From contig JANRJM010000017.1 in assembly GCA_033763975.1 (NCBI GenBank), forward strand, positions 1 to 64,000: DNA of 64,000 nt, in the 5' to 3' direction. The DNA comes from Planctomycetota bacterium. GTDB taxonomy: Bacteria > Planctomycetota > Phycisphaerae > Phycisphaerales > UBA1924. The first letter of the stretch is position 1. Every line of letters begins with the position of its first letter. Below the pieces are notes generated by a model. That model did not search any database and was not told the origin of the DNA. It worked only from the letters and a program-made list of their open reading frames with translations. This document shows positions 52,601 through 61,777 of the stretch, in pieces. Both the position numbers and the translations under genes were made by a program.

Positions 52601-53091
52601 TTGGCCTGCTGGTAGGCGTCCCACGCCGCGACCGCCTTCTCGAGCAGTGCGCGCCGCGAGTCGCTGCCGGCCGAGAGCGACGCCAGCGTCGACGCTCGGT
52701 CGGCGGGGGGCGCTTTCACCATCAGGTCGACGCGGGCCGCGTTCAGCGAGGCCGCCCCGAGTTCGGCGAGCGCCTGCTCGAAGGCCGCCTTCAGCGCCTT
52801 GACCTCGTCGTTGGGCAGCGGCATCGAAATCTCGATGCGGTCGCGGCCCATCGAAACGATCTGCACCTCCATGACGCCCGTGGGGTCCAGACGGCGCTTC
52901 AGCGCGTCGATCAGGCGGGGCATGATCTCCCGGTGATCTTCCGACGGGCCGATCTGCACGGCGTAGATCATGCTCACGCCGCCCGCGAGGTCCTTCCCGC
53001 GGCGAAGGCTCTGCTCGGGCGGCACGATCGCGTAGATCGCGAGGAGCAGCACGGCGACAACAAGAGCGAGAGTGGTCCAGGTGCGTTTCAT
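49660..53091 (-). CDS. secDF: Fused SecDF protein translocase subunit
   Basis: A 1143-residue fusion of SecD and SecF. SecD starts MKRTWTTLALVVAVLLLAIYAIVPPEQSLRRGKDLAGG; its six-helix core ends with FGMAVDSNVLIYERVREELQRG. SecF follows from about residue 700, with GYSLNDTVVVMDRIRENRGKLP as its signature. The fusion pulls exported proteins through SecYEG using the proton gradient. The first periplasmic region of SecD has a helical insertion at about 145-235 (AAWDAYQQAKQAYDAAPDAA). It follows yajC by 48 bases, the conserved order. Confidence 0.96.
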   Translation of the reverse strand: MKRTWTTLALVVAVLLLAIYAIVPPEQSLRRGKDLAGGVSMIYAVQIGPSEDHREIMPRLIDALKRRLDPTGVMEVQIVSMGRDRIEISMPLPNDEVKALKAAFEQALAELGAASLNAARVDLMVKAPPADRASTLASLSAGSDSRRALLEKAVAAWDAYQQAKQAYDAAPDAAAKRAMELGVGAALIAYEDARDAAIRGAVSAEEILAIVNASKTKRSVSGKDGAVQLDSAREVAERRVRAAHPEAAADIDRLLALHSAYEARRKGFDDPQDVVRLLRNAGVLSFRITVKPGEYPGEQQARDELRERGPGAISATDVKWCRINEIQTWIETPEQARAFNEDPNYGARYFGGMGYVVEPFGGSYYMLCWDTRAARLTQEEGSWAVARSYPGVDSYGRASINFQMNTNGAILLGRLTGDHIGDQMAVLLDDEVYTAPNLRGRISSNGSIEGKFSPEEIQYVVRVLGGGSLQAKLVPEPLSINAVGPELGADNLRKGVVSGIYSIIIVAGFMILYYFSSGVVAVVSLFVNSMIIVGAMAVSQAAFTMPGIAGLILTFGMAVDSNVLIYERVREELQRGADLKTAIRLGFDRALASIVDGNVTNLIVCVVLYYLGTTEIKGFAVTMGVGVVATLFSALVVSRLIFTLMLAAGWRKTSMLPMALPGIQRLLTPNVNWIRLRYVFAVVSLIYVGLGIGLIAYQGSRMLDNEFLGGTVVTLQLGSEDARVTMRRPDVEARVRQVAEEAPAGDELRKLASAEVYPIDPEADGVTSDQFQIKTVIENSRAVLDAVLPKFRDVTRIKPPLDFRGADVRAGAQAPVFPIDKEVLGQNIDRPEVTWSVRGFMGGAAIVIDDISPPEAVRDLAERVHSERQTAEFSDTLSRKVEVQPLSGTDDAATAAVILVYAPDSTLFESQARWERDVRDREWTLVQRALTRATTPASVQNFSASVASTFRADAITASLVSFLLIGVYIWVRFKTPRYSLAAVVALVHDVVTVVGLLALCEILYEWEATQGFAIAIGLLPFKIDLNAVAALLTIAGYSLNDTVVVMDRIRENRGKLPHATSAIINLSINQTFSRTVITGGTTIGSCLILYAIGGEGMRSFAFCLLTGLIVGTYSSVAVAAPLVWSRKFDREFAAMGGITPQAV

Positions 53092-53139
53092 GGAGGGGGG
53101 TACCGTAGAACGGGCGGAACGGGCGGCGCGACGGACGTG

Positions 53140-53628
53140 TCAGACGGGTGCTTTGACCTCGGGCTTGGACTCCACCGTGGCGCCCGGCGCCCGGGTGGAC
53201 TGCAACACACCCTGGATCGCGCTCTTGGCCACGCGCACGCGGCCTTCCTCGAGCCGCAGCACCACGTCGTCGTCTCCCAGTTCGGCGATCGTTCCGATAA
53301 TCCCGCCCATGGTCTGCACGCGGTCGCCCCGCTTGATCCCCGCGAGGAGTTCCTGCCGGCGCTTCTTTTCCTTGCGACCGCCAAAGACGCTCACCAGCAC
53401 CATGACCAGCAGCATGGCGGGCAGGATCCAGAAGATCGGGTCCATCCCGGACTTGGGCGCCGGGCCGGGGGGAGGGCCGCCGGGCGTCGGCGCGCCGGTC
53501 ACCGGGGCGGCACCGGTCGTCGCGTCGGAACCGCGAACCCCGATCGGAACCACGGGGCCGGCGGTTGTGCCGGGTGTCTCAGTGCCGGCCTGCGCGACGA
53601 TCCACAGCCCGAAGTCCACGTTCGTCAT
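53140..53628 (-). CDS. yajC: Preprotein translocase subunit YajC
   Basis: A 162-residue protein. After a Gly/Pro/Thr-rich N-terminal segment, the YajC core begins at about residue 70 (FWILPAMLLVMVLVSVFGGRKEKKRRQELLAGIKRGDRVQTMGGIIGTI). Both the membrane helix and the KRGDRVQTMGGI motif are diagnostic. The N-terminus is about 60 residues longer than usual. It belongs to the tgt-yajC-secDF order known in many bacteria. The start MTNVDFGLW is preferred over an upstream ATG. Confidence 0.95.
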   Translation of the reverse strand: MTNVDFGLWIVAQAGTETPGTTAGPVVPIGVRGSDATTGAAPVTGAPTPGGPPPGPAPKSGMDPIFWILPAMLLVMVLVSVFGGRKEKKRRQELLAGIKRGDRVQTMGGIIGTIAELGDDDVVLRLEEGRVRVAKSAIQGVLQSTRAPGATVESKPEVKAPV

Positions 53629-53686
53629 CGTCCAGTTTCCCCGACGCGGGACCATGCCCCCGCGCCCACCCGAACCAGGTTCGCCA

Positions 53687-54925
53687 TCACGGGGCGACGA
53701 TCGCGCCCCTGGCAGCCGGCCAACGCGCCAGCAGCGCGGCCCAGTCGTCCGTCGGGATGGCCTCCCGCACGTCGGACATGAACCGCTGGAAGTGCCGTAG
53801 GTTATGCAGGCTCACGAGGATCGGACCCAGCATTTCGCCGGCCATGAACAGATGGCGAAGGTAGGCCCGCGTGAAGGGCCGCGCGTCGGGGGTCTTCCAG
53901 CCGTGGGCGCTCGGGCGGCAGGCCGGGCAGTCGCACCCGGGATCGATCGGCCCGTCGTCTTCGGCGAACTGCTGATTGCGCAGGCGGATCTGGCCCGCGG
54001 GCGTGAACGCGTTCGCGTTCCGCCCGTTGCGCGTCGGGAGCACGCAGTCGAACATGTCCACACCGGCGAGCACGGCGTTCAGGAGGTCACGCTCGTACCC
54101 CACGCCCATGAGGTAGCGCGGGCGATCGAGCGGCAGGAGCGGCGCGGTGGCCCGAACGACCCGGGCGATCTCGTCGGGCGGCTCGCCCACCGCGACCCCG
54201 CCGATGGCGTAGCCCGGCAGGTCGATCTGCGTGACGCGCTCCGCGCACCACGCGCGCCGGGCTTCGTCGGTGCCACCCTGCACGATGCCGAAGAGCGACT
54301 GCTCGTCGGCGCGGGCGTGCGACGCCTTGCAGCGTTCGAGCCAGCGGAGGGTGCGCTCGTTGGCGATGTCGAGGCGCTTCTGGAAGTCGGCGCCGGGCGC
54401 GACCCGATCGCGCCGCAGCACGCGAGAGAGACGCGCGTCGGGGGCGTCGGCGTCGTCCGCGCCCTGCGCGGGCGGACAGTCGTCGAAGGCCATGATGATG
54501 TCGGCGCCCAGTTCGTTCTGCACGTGGGTGGCGCGTTCCGGGGTGAGGCGGACCATGCTGCCGTCGATGATGGACTTGAAGGTGACGCCGTCGTCGTCGA
54601 CGCGGTTGACGTCGGCCATGGAGTAGGCCTGATACCCGCCGGAATCGGTGAGGATGGGGGCGTCCCAGTTCATGAAGCGGTGCAGCCCGCCCCGGCGGGC
54701 GACGAGATCGGAGCCCGGGCGGAGCAGCAGGTGGTAGGTGTTCGCGAGCAGGATCTGGGCGCCGGTGCGTGAGACCCAGTCGGGGACGATGCCCTTGACG
54801 CTGGCGCGGGTGCCGACGGGCATGAAGGCCGGAGTGTCGAACGAGCCGTGGCGCGTGGTGACGCGTCCGCGCCGCGCGCGGCGGGCGCCCGAGCGTGCGA
54901 AGATCTCGAAGCGCAGGGCGCTCAC
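53687..54925 (-). CDS. tgt: tRNA-guanine transglycosylase
   Basis: A 412-residue TGT enzyme. The substrate-binding TDSGGYQAYSM and the catalytic GVDMFDCVLPTRNGRN with nucleophilic Asp are intact. The zinc site CDCPACRPS...H is present near residue 330. It exchanges guanine-34 in GUN-anticodon tRNAs for preQ1. Translation starts at GTG, overlapping the rhomboid gene's stop (GTGA). Confidence 0.96.
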   Translation of the reverse strand: MSALRFEIFARSGARRARRGRVTTRHGSFDTPAFMPVGTRASVKGIVPDWVSRTGAQILLANTYHLLLRPGSDLVARRGGLHRFMNWDAPILTDSGGYQAYSMADVNRVDDDGVTFKSIIDGSMVRLTPERATHVQNELGADIIMAFDDCPPAQGADDADAPDARLSRVLRRDRVAPGADFQKRLDIANERTLRWLERCKASHARADEQSLFGIVQGGTDEARRAWCAERVTQIDLPGYAIGGVAVGEPPDEIARVVRATAPLLPLDRPRYLMGVGYERDLLNAVLAGVDMFDCVLPTRNGRNANAFTPAGQIRLRNQQFAEDDGPIDPGCDCPACRPSAHGWKTPDARPFTRAYLRHLFMAGEMLGPILVSLHNLRHFQRFMSDVREAIPTDDWAALLARWPAARGAIVAP

Positions 54926-55839
54926 GCGACGCCGCCCGAGCGGCGGGCCTCGGTGGCGCGGCGGAGGAGCGACTTCTCCGCGTCGGTCAGGCTGTGCAGG
55001 CCCTGCGAGGCGACCTTGGCGAGGATGCGGTCGACCTCGGCGTCTTCCTCGGTGGTGGCGCGCCGTGCGGGCGGGCGCGAGGGAACGTCGGGCGCGCGGG
55101 CGGGCGGGCGCGCGGACTTGCGCGAGTCGGTGAAGACGTCGAAGAAATCGCGGAGCAGGTGCGCGCGCCGGATGAGCACGAACCCCGCGGCGGCGCCCCC
55201 GAGGTGGGCCGCCTCGCCCCCGGCGTTGTTGCTCTGGAAGAGCACCGAGATCGCGGCGATGCCGACGTAGAGGTAGGCCATGGTCCGGAGTTTGAGGGGG
55301 ATCGGCGGGAAGAGCAGCTGCACGACGATGTTGGGAGCGATGTACGCGCACGCGAGGATGACGCCGAACACGCCCGCGGACGCGCCCACCAGCGGGGTCT
55401 TGACGTCGTTGAACAGCAGGAACGGCACGCGGAACCCCCACTGCGAGGCGAGGTATCCCCCCGCGTTGAGGAGCAGGTAGAACAGCGCACCGGCGATGCC
55501 GCAGGTGAGGTAGAACGCGAGGTAGCGCTTGCGCCCCAGGTGGGCCTCGACCATCGGGCCGAACATGTACATGCCGAACATGTTGAAGGCGATGTGCATG
55601 ATGTCGGCGTGGAGGAACTGGAAGGTGAGGAACCGCCAGAACTCGAGCCCGCCCTGGCTCGTGACCTTGTAGGTGGAGAAGTAGCCGAACGCCCGGATGG
55701 GGAGGCTGGACTGGCGCGACATGACATCCACGACGAAGACGATGATGTTGGCGATGATGATCCAGGTGTTGACGGACCACATCGCCGGCCGGGCACGCCG
55801 GCGCGACCCCCACACGTACTCGCGGTCGTAGATCCCCAT
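54922..55839 (-). CDS. Rhomboid family intramembrane serine protease
   Basis: A 305-residue protein with about six membrane helices. HADIMHIAFNMFGMYMFG (77-94) carries the structural His-x-x-x-Asn, the catalytic Ser154 is in VGASAGVFG, and His212 in AAHLGGAAAG completes the dyad. The cytoplasmic tail after residue 240 ends with a conserved-looking segment VDRILAKVASQGLHSLTDAE. This tail resembles the tail of the pseudo-M50 protein encoded immediately upstream. It is likely to be active and cleaves membrane helices. Confidence 0.93.
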   Translation of the reverse strand: MGIYDREYVWGSRRRARPAMWSVNTWIIIANIIVFVVDVMSRQSSLPIRAFGYFSTYKVTSQGGLEFWRFLTFQFLHADIMHIAFNMFGMYMFGPMVEAHLGRKRYLAFYLTCGIAGALFYLLLNAGGYLASQWGFRVPFLLFNDVKTPLVGASAGVFGVILACAYIAPNIVVQLLFPPIPLKLRTMAYLYVGIAAISVLFQSNNAGGEAAHLGGAAAGFVLIRRAHLLRDFFDVFTDSRKSARPPARAPDVPSRPPARRATTEEDAEVDRILAKVASQGLHSLTDAEKSLLRRATEARRSGGVA

Positions 55840-55924
55840 CGCGGCGTCGCCTCCCGAACGGACGCGGCGTCCGGCGCGGTCGCGCCGGGCCCGGAACGTC
55901 CGTGCTCCGGTCTAGACGCGGAGT

Positions 55925-56914
55925 TTAGCGTCGCCGCCGACGCTCGGTCTCACGCTCGAGCACCCGGCGCTCCTGGGGCGTGAGCGAGGCCATCCCGTCG
56001 CGCGAGATACGGGCGAGCACGTCGTCGAGGTCCGGGGGCGGGGCGGGCTCCGCCTCGAGGCTCACATCCGGGGCCGGGCGCTCGGCGGGCACGTCGCGCA
56101 CGGTGATGGTCTGCGTGCCCAGCGCGATGAACTCGAGGCGCCGTGTGTCGAGGTACGTCGCCAGCCCCCCCAGCGCGGCGACCGCCATCAGGCGCGTCTC
56201 GCCCGCGCTGGCGCCGATCACGAACACCGCCAGCGCCGCGAAGAGCCCGATGCGCAGGGCGAGCGCCCGGTAGTCGTCCCGGGCGCGCCGGGCCCAGGAC
56301 TGCACCACGCGCCCGGCATCGAAGGCCGACATCGGCAGCAGCAGGTTCGCCGCCAGCATGATGAGATTCGCGTAGTAGGCCCACCAGGCCCACACCTGCC
56401 AGGTCGAGCGCAATCCCGCCGCGGTGATGCGCGGGTCCAGCGGCGAGGGGAGCAGCGCCTCGGGCGATGCCCCCGACGCCAGCACCAGCGACCCCAGCGC
56501 CGGCACGAGCAACACCCCGGCGACCAGCCCGCCGCACTCGGCCAGGGGCGACGGCCCGCCCGGCGAGATCGGCGTGGGCGACAGCCCGCCCAGCGGCCAG
56601 AGCACCGACGGTGCGCTCTCGCACCCCAGGCGTCGCGCCACCGAGGCACGGAACAGTTCGCGGAACGCCGCGATGACCAGCAGCGATGTGACGACCGCCA
56701 CGACGTGCACGAGCCCCACGGCGTCGCGCCGCAGCCAGGTCACCAACTCGGCGCCGATCCAGATCGGGACCAGCGCGTGCACGCGCAGCACGCCCGGGAT
56801 CAGCGGGAACGACCAGACGATCGGGTCTTCGCCCGCGCCCGGCGACCGCAATCCGCGGGCTCCCGGCGGGGGCGCCGGCGTCCGCGTCTCGTCGTGTGCC
56901 CCGCGCCCGGTCAT
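55925..56914 (-). CDS. Catalytically dead M50 (site-2 protease) homologue
   Basis: A 329-residue protein with the M50 membrane layout and surrounding sequence (ARRLGCES... VLWPLGGLSP). The zinc motif HExxH reads R85-E-L-F-R89, and the usual PLDGGR reads AFDAGR (197-202), so two His ligands are lost. The fold is otherwise retained, with about six helices. Its C-terminal tail LDDVLARISRDGMASLTPQERRVL matches the rhomboid tail of the next gene. It may bind membrane substrates and present them to the rhomboid, which is inference. Confidence 0.8.
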   Translation of the reverse strand: MTGRGAHDETRTPAPPPGARGLRSPGAGEDPIVWSFPLIPGVLRVHALVPIWIGAELVTWLRRDAVGLVHVVAVVTSLLVIAAFRELFRASVARRLGCESAPSVLWPLGGLSPTPISPGGPSPLAECGGLVAGVLLVPALGSLVLASGASPEALLPSPLDPRITAAGLRSTWQVWAWWAYYANLIMLAANLLLPMSAFDAGRVVQSWARRARDDYRALALRIGLFAALAVFVIGASAGETRLMAVAALGGLATYLDTRRLEFIALGTQTITVRDVPAERPAPDVSLEAEPAPPPDLDDVLARISRDGMASLTPQERRVLERETERRRRR

Positions 56915-56930
56915 GCAAGCCGCTCCGACA

Positions 56931-57530
56931 TCACGCCTCGAGCATCCCCCGCGTCCACGCCGCCTTGGCCGCCGCGGGCATCGCGGGCGCGTTCGCCGCC
57001 AGGAACATGGTCAGCATGCTCTTGGCATCGGACAACACCCCGCGCCGGATGAGCGCCGGCACACTCCCCAGGGGCGTCGGCTCGACAACGATGTGCTCGT
57101 CCGGCTCCGGCCGGGCGTCACCCCCGGTCAACCCCCGCGCCAGGAACGCCCACATCACCTCGTCGGACAGGCCTGGCGAGGTGTGAAACCACCCGATGGG
57201 GTCGAGAGTTGCGGCGGCGAAGCCGGTTTCCTCGCGCAGTTCCCGGGCCGCGGCGTGCCGGGGGTCTTCGCCCCTCCCCAGCGTGCCCGCGGGAAGCTCG
57301 AGGATGGCGCGGGCAAGGCTGAGGCGCCAGTTACGGATGAGGACGACCCGAGGGCCCGCGTGATCCTCGAGCAGAGGCAGGATGACGACCGCGCCCGGGT
57401 GCCGGATGAACTCGCGGGTGATCGGCGTGCCGTCGCGCGCGGGAAGCGAGGCCTGGACGAAATCGAACTTGGCGCCGTGATGAAGAATGCGTGTGGGGAG
57501 AGCGGTCGGAAAGTTCGCGTCGCCTAACAT
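56931..57530 (-). CDS. Nudix hydrolase, ADP-ribose pyrophosphatase type
   Basis: A 199-residue Nudix protein. The Nudix box is complete: G-x5-E-x7-REUxEExGU in GTLGRGEDPRHAAARELREETGF. Upstream segments (VVILPLLEDHAGPRVVLIRNWR... ILELPAGTL) match ADP-sugar pyrophosphatases. It hydrolyses nucleoside diphosphate derivatives, likely ADP-ribose. The gene is divergent from mlaF, whose possible upstream ATG at 57529 overlaps its start codon. Confidence 0.9.
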   Translation of the reverse strand: MLGDANFPTALPTRILHHGAKFDFVQASLPARDGTPITREFIRHPGAVVILPLLEDHAGPRVVLIRNWRLSLARAILELPAGTLGRGEDPRHAAARELREETGFAAATLDPIGWFHTSPGLSDEVMWAFLARGLTGGDARPEPDEHIVVEPTPLGSVPALIRRGVLSDAKSMLTMFLAANAPAMPAAAKAAWTRGMLEA

Positions 57531-57555
57531 GGCAGATTGTAGTGGCGAGCACGCG

Positions 57556-58422
57556 ATGGGCCGCGCGATGAGCACGGGCAGCACCGACGAGAACCAGAGG
57601 GCGAGCGCGGGAACGGCGGGCGCCGCCGCGCCGATCATCCGTCTCGTGGGGCTGCGCAAGTCGTTCGGCCCGCAGGTGGTGCTCGACGGGGTGTCGATCG
57701 ATTTCGAGCCCGCGAAGACGACGGTGATCATGGGCCCGTCGGGGTGCGGGAAGTCGGTGACGCTCAAGCACATTGTGGGGTTGCTGCGTCCGGACGCGGG
57801 CGAGGTGTACGTGCGCGGGCGACGTGTGGACGCGCTGCGCGAGCGCGAGTGGCTCTCGATCCGCCTGGAGATCGGGCTGCTGTTCCAGATGGGAGCGCTG
57901 TTCGACTCGATGACCGTGCTCGAGAACGTCTGCTTCCCGCTGCGCGAGCACACCGACCTCTCGGAGCGGGCGCGCGTGGAGCGGGCGCACGAGGCGCTCG
58001 ACGTGGTGGACATGGTGGGGTTCGACGATCGGCTGCCCTCGCAGCTCTCGGGCGGGCAGCGCAAGCGCGTGGCGCTCGCACGGGCGATCGTGCTGCGTCC
58101 CAGCGTCGTGCTGTACGACGAGCCGACCACGGGCCTGGACCCCGTGCGATCCGACGGGATCAACCAGCTCATCCTGAAGCTCCGCCGCACGCTGGGGGTG
58201 ACGAACATCGTCGTCACGCACGACCTCACCAGCGCCCGGACCATCGCCGACCGCGTCGTGATGCTGCTGGGCGGGAAGGTGGCGGCGTCGGGCACGCTCG
58301 ACGACCTCGCCCGCTCGCCCGATCCGCGCGTGCAACACTTCCTGTCGGGCACGTACGTGCGGGAGGAAGACGAGCCCGACGCCCCGACCCCCGCCTCGCC
58401 CTCGCTCTCGGAGACCCGGTAG
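57556..58422 (+). CDS. mlaF: Phospholipid/sterol-type ABC transporter ATP-binding protein MlaF
   Basis: A 288-residue ABC ATPase. Walker A is GPSGCGKSVTLKHIVG (about 58-73), the signature LSGGQRKRVALARAI (about 165), and Walker B VVLYDEPTTGLDP (about 190). MlaF powers retrograde phospholipid transport between outer and inner membrane with MlaE and MlaD. MlaD follows directly (start one base after this stop). MlaE is absent from the window. Starts at 57529, 57556 and 57568 are possible; the middle one is used. Confidence 0.9.
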   Translation: MGRAMSTGSTDENQRASAGTAGAAAPIIRLVGLRKSFGPQVVLDGVSIDFEPAKTTVIMGPSGCGKSVTLKHIVGLLRPDAGEVYVRGRRVDALREREWLSIRLEIGLLFQMGALFDSMTVLENVCFPLREHTDLSERARVERAHEALDVVDMVGFDDRLPSQLSGGQRKRVALARAIVLRPSVVLYDEPTTGLDPVRSDGINQLILKLRRTLGVTNIVVTHDLTSARTIADRVVMLLGGKVAASGTLDDLARSPDPRVQHFLSGTYVREEDEPDAPTPASPSLSETR

Positions 58423-59463
58423 ATGTTCAAGCATCCGCTGCTGCGCGATTTTCTGACGGGCGTGTTCGCGCTTGGCGCGGTCGCCGGCCTGGCGGCGGTG
58501 CTCATCCTCTTCGGCGAGATGAGCGACCTGGGCACCCGGTACTACCGCTTCACCGTTGTCCTTCCCTCCGCGGGCGGGCTGGGGCCGACCTCGCCCGTCA
58601 CGGTCAACGGCGTGCGCGTCGGGCAGGTGCTCGAGACCGACGTCGTGCCCGAGGGCGCGGCGCTCCTCATCAAGGTGCGCGAGGACGTCAAGATCCCCAC
58701 CACCTCGCCCGTCACGGTCGAGAAGGGCCTCATCGGCGATTCGGCGCTCGAGTTCACCGTGCGCGACGCGACGAACGTCGCGGCGGAGGCGTTCGTGCGG
58801 GACGGCGGGCGCATGGCGTCGACGGCCACCGGCGGGTTCTTCGATCGCATCGCGGGCTCGTTCCAGAAGCCCCTGGACCGGTTGACGGCGTCGGCCGACA
58901 AGTTCGACCGGCTCGCCGACACCTGGACGCAGACGGGCGAACTCGTGAACGCGATGCTCCGCCCGCGGACGCCGGGCGAGGTCGACGCCGGCGCCACGCC
59001 GAACATCGCCAGCGTCGTCGCGCGCCTCGACGGCGTGGGGGCCGCGGCGCAGTCCTGGCTCGCCGACGATCAGATCCGCGCGGGCGTGCGCGACACCGTC
59101 ACCCGCGCGGGCGTGGTGCTCGCCGACCTCCAGACGTTTCTCGAGGCGTGGACGGCCACGGCGGACTCGGTGGACATCACGGCGCAGAAGGTTGGCATCG
59201 TGGCCGAGAACGTGGATCGCCAGGCCGCCGGGCTCGCGCAGGACGCGTCGAACACGCTGCGGCGCGTCGACGCCGCCGCCGCCGAACTGCAGACCGCCCT
59301 GGGCGCGATCAACGCGGGCGAGGGCACCGCCGGGCAACTCGCCCGCAACCCGGACCTGTACAACTCGCTCAACAGCGCGGCCCGGCGCCTGGACGGCGTG
59401 CTGACGGAACTCAACCTGCTGGTGCAGCAGATGAAGGCCGAGGGCGTGAAGCTCAAGCTGTGA
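58423..59463 (+). CDS. mlaD: MCE-domain substrate-binding protein MlaD
   Basis: A 346-residue protein. A signal anchor (about 10-30, LTGVFALGAVAGLAAVLILF) precedes the MCE domain (about 40-115, VVLPSAGGLGPTSPVTVNGVRVGQVLE). A long helical tail follows, rich in Ala, Asp and Val, as in MCE proteins that form tubes between membranes. It begins immediately after mlaF and must be co-translated. It would bind phospholipids in the periplasm. Confidence 0.9.
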   Translation: MFKHPLLRDFLTGVFALGAVAGLAAVLILFGEMSDLGTRYYRFTVVLPSAGGLGPTSPVTVNGVRVGQVLETDVVPEGAALLIKVREDVKIPTTSPVTVEKGLIGDSALEFTVRDATNVAAEAFVRDGGRMASTATGGFFDRIAGSFQKPLDRLTASADKFDRLADTWTQTGELVNAMLRPRTPGEVDAGATPNIASVVARLDGVGAAAQSWLADDQIRAGVRDTVTRAGVVLADLQTFLEAWTATADSVDITAQKVGIVAENVDRQAAGLAQDASNTLRRVDAAAAELQTALGAINAGEGTAGQLARNPDLYNSLNSAARRLDGVLTELNLLVQQMKAEGVKLKL

Positions 59464-59620
59464 GCGAAGGGACTGGGGACTGGGGAGGGATTGCCGCCGC
59501 ACGCGGGGCTGGGCGCGCGCGGAACTGCGAGGGGAGAAGCCCTTGCGTGCGCTTGACGCGAGCGCGACGAGGAGCACTCGCTTGCGCTTCGGGCTCGGAG
59601 CGATTCGGCTGCTTGGCGGA

Positions 59621-60967
<1,347 letters not shown>

Positions 60968-61021
60968 TCAGTTCGCGGGCGTGTCGGCGGACCCGAATCG
61001 ACGGCGCGTCCGCGGGGGGGC

Positions 61022-61027
61022 TATGTT
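61022..61027 (+). promoter_or_regulatory. Putative -10 box of phoU
   Basis: TATGTT lies 15 bases before the ATG at 61043. A GAGG at 61034-61037 may be the Shine-Dalgarno site. Confidence 0.3.
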
Positions 61028-61042
61028 TTACCCGAGGTACGC

Positions 61043-61753
61043 ATGCCGACGTCGGCCGAGGGATTCAGCGCACGCGCCGACGCCCTGAAGGGCGATCTTG
61101 TCGCCCAGGGGCGCCGTGTGCAGGCCATGCTCGAGGGCGCCTTCGAGGCGCTGTTCGATCGCTCGATCGAGCGGGCGTCGTGGGCGATCGCCCAGGACGA
61201 CGAGATCGACCGGCACGACGTCGAGATCGAGCACGCGTGCGTCGCGCTCCTCACCGACGCCACCCGCCAGGGGGCGGAACTGGCGCCCCAGCAACTGCGG
61301 GCGGTGCTGATGGTCGTGAAGGTGAACAACGAGCTCGAGCGTGCCGCGGACGTGGCGACGGACATCGCGACCCTCGCGAAGGATGCCCCGGCCGATCAGC
61401 CGCCCTTCCCGGACACGTTCCGCGTGATGGCCAACAGCGTGATCGGCATCGTCCGCGACGCGAACACCGCGATGGCCCGCAGCGACCCGGCGCTCGCGAA
61501 CATCGTGCTGCAGAGCCAGCACGCCGTCACGGCGTTCAAGGACGCCGTGCTCCGCGACGCGGAGAACAGGCTGGCGACCGGGGCCATGCGTCCCGATTTC
61601 GCGTTCTTGCTGCACGAGATCGCAAGCGCGTGCGAGACCGTCGCCGACCATTGCACGAACGTCGCCGAGCAGGTGATCTACCTGACCACCGGGTCGATCG
61701 TCCGCCACATGCCCACGAGCTGGGTGCAGGTGGGACGCACCAGCGCGGGCTGA
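61043..61753 (+). CDS. phoU: Phosphate transport regulator PhoU
   Basis: A 236-residue protein with two PhoU helical repeats, each containing metal-binding-type motifs: DDEIDRHDVEIEHACVALL (about 51-69) with VKVNNELERAADVATDIATL, and ASACETVADHCTNVAEQVIYLTTG near the C-terminus. PhoU links the Pst phosphate transporter to the PhoR-PhoB two-component system. pst and pho genes are not adjacent. It converges on the NPRxRM-repeat protein gene. Confidence 0.93.
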   Translation: MPTSAEGFSARADALKGDLVAQGRRVQAMLEGAFEALFDRSIERASWAIAQDDEIDRHDVEIEHACVALLTDATRQGAELAPQQLRAVLMVVKVNNELERAADVATDIATLAKDAPADQPPFPDTFRVMANSVIGIVRDANTAMARSDPALANIVLQSQHAVTAFKDAVLRDAENRLATGAMRPDFAFLLHEIASACETVADHCTNVAEQVIYLTTGSIVRHMPTSWVQVGRTSAG

Positions 61754-61755
61754 GG

Positions 61756-61773
61756 CCCGCGGCCACCCGCGGG
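61756..61773. terminator. GC-rich hairpin between convergent phoU and repeat-protein genes
   Basis: CCCGCGG pairs perfectly with CCGCGGG around CCAC. It fills the 24-base gap between the two stop codons, which suits a bidirectional terminator. There is no T-tract. Confidence 0.4.
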
Positions 61774-61777
61774 GCTG

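Noticed and set aside
49387-53781. 1464-residue plus-strand open frame opposite secDF
   Set aside because: Antisense frame kept open by the high G+C third codon position; composition is dominated by Arg, Gly, Ala and His with no domain, while the minus strand encodes SecDF and YajC.
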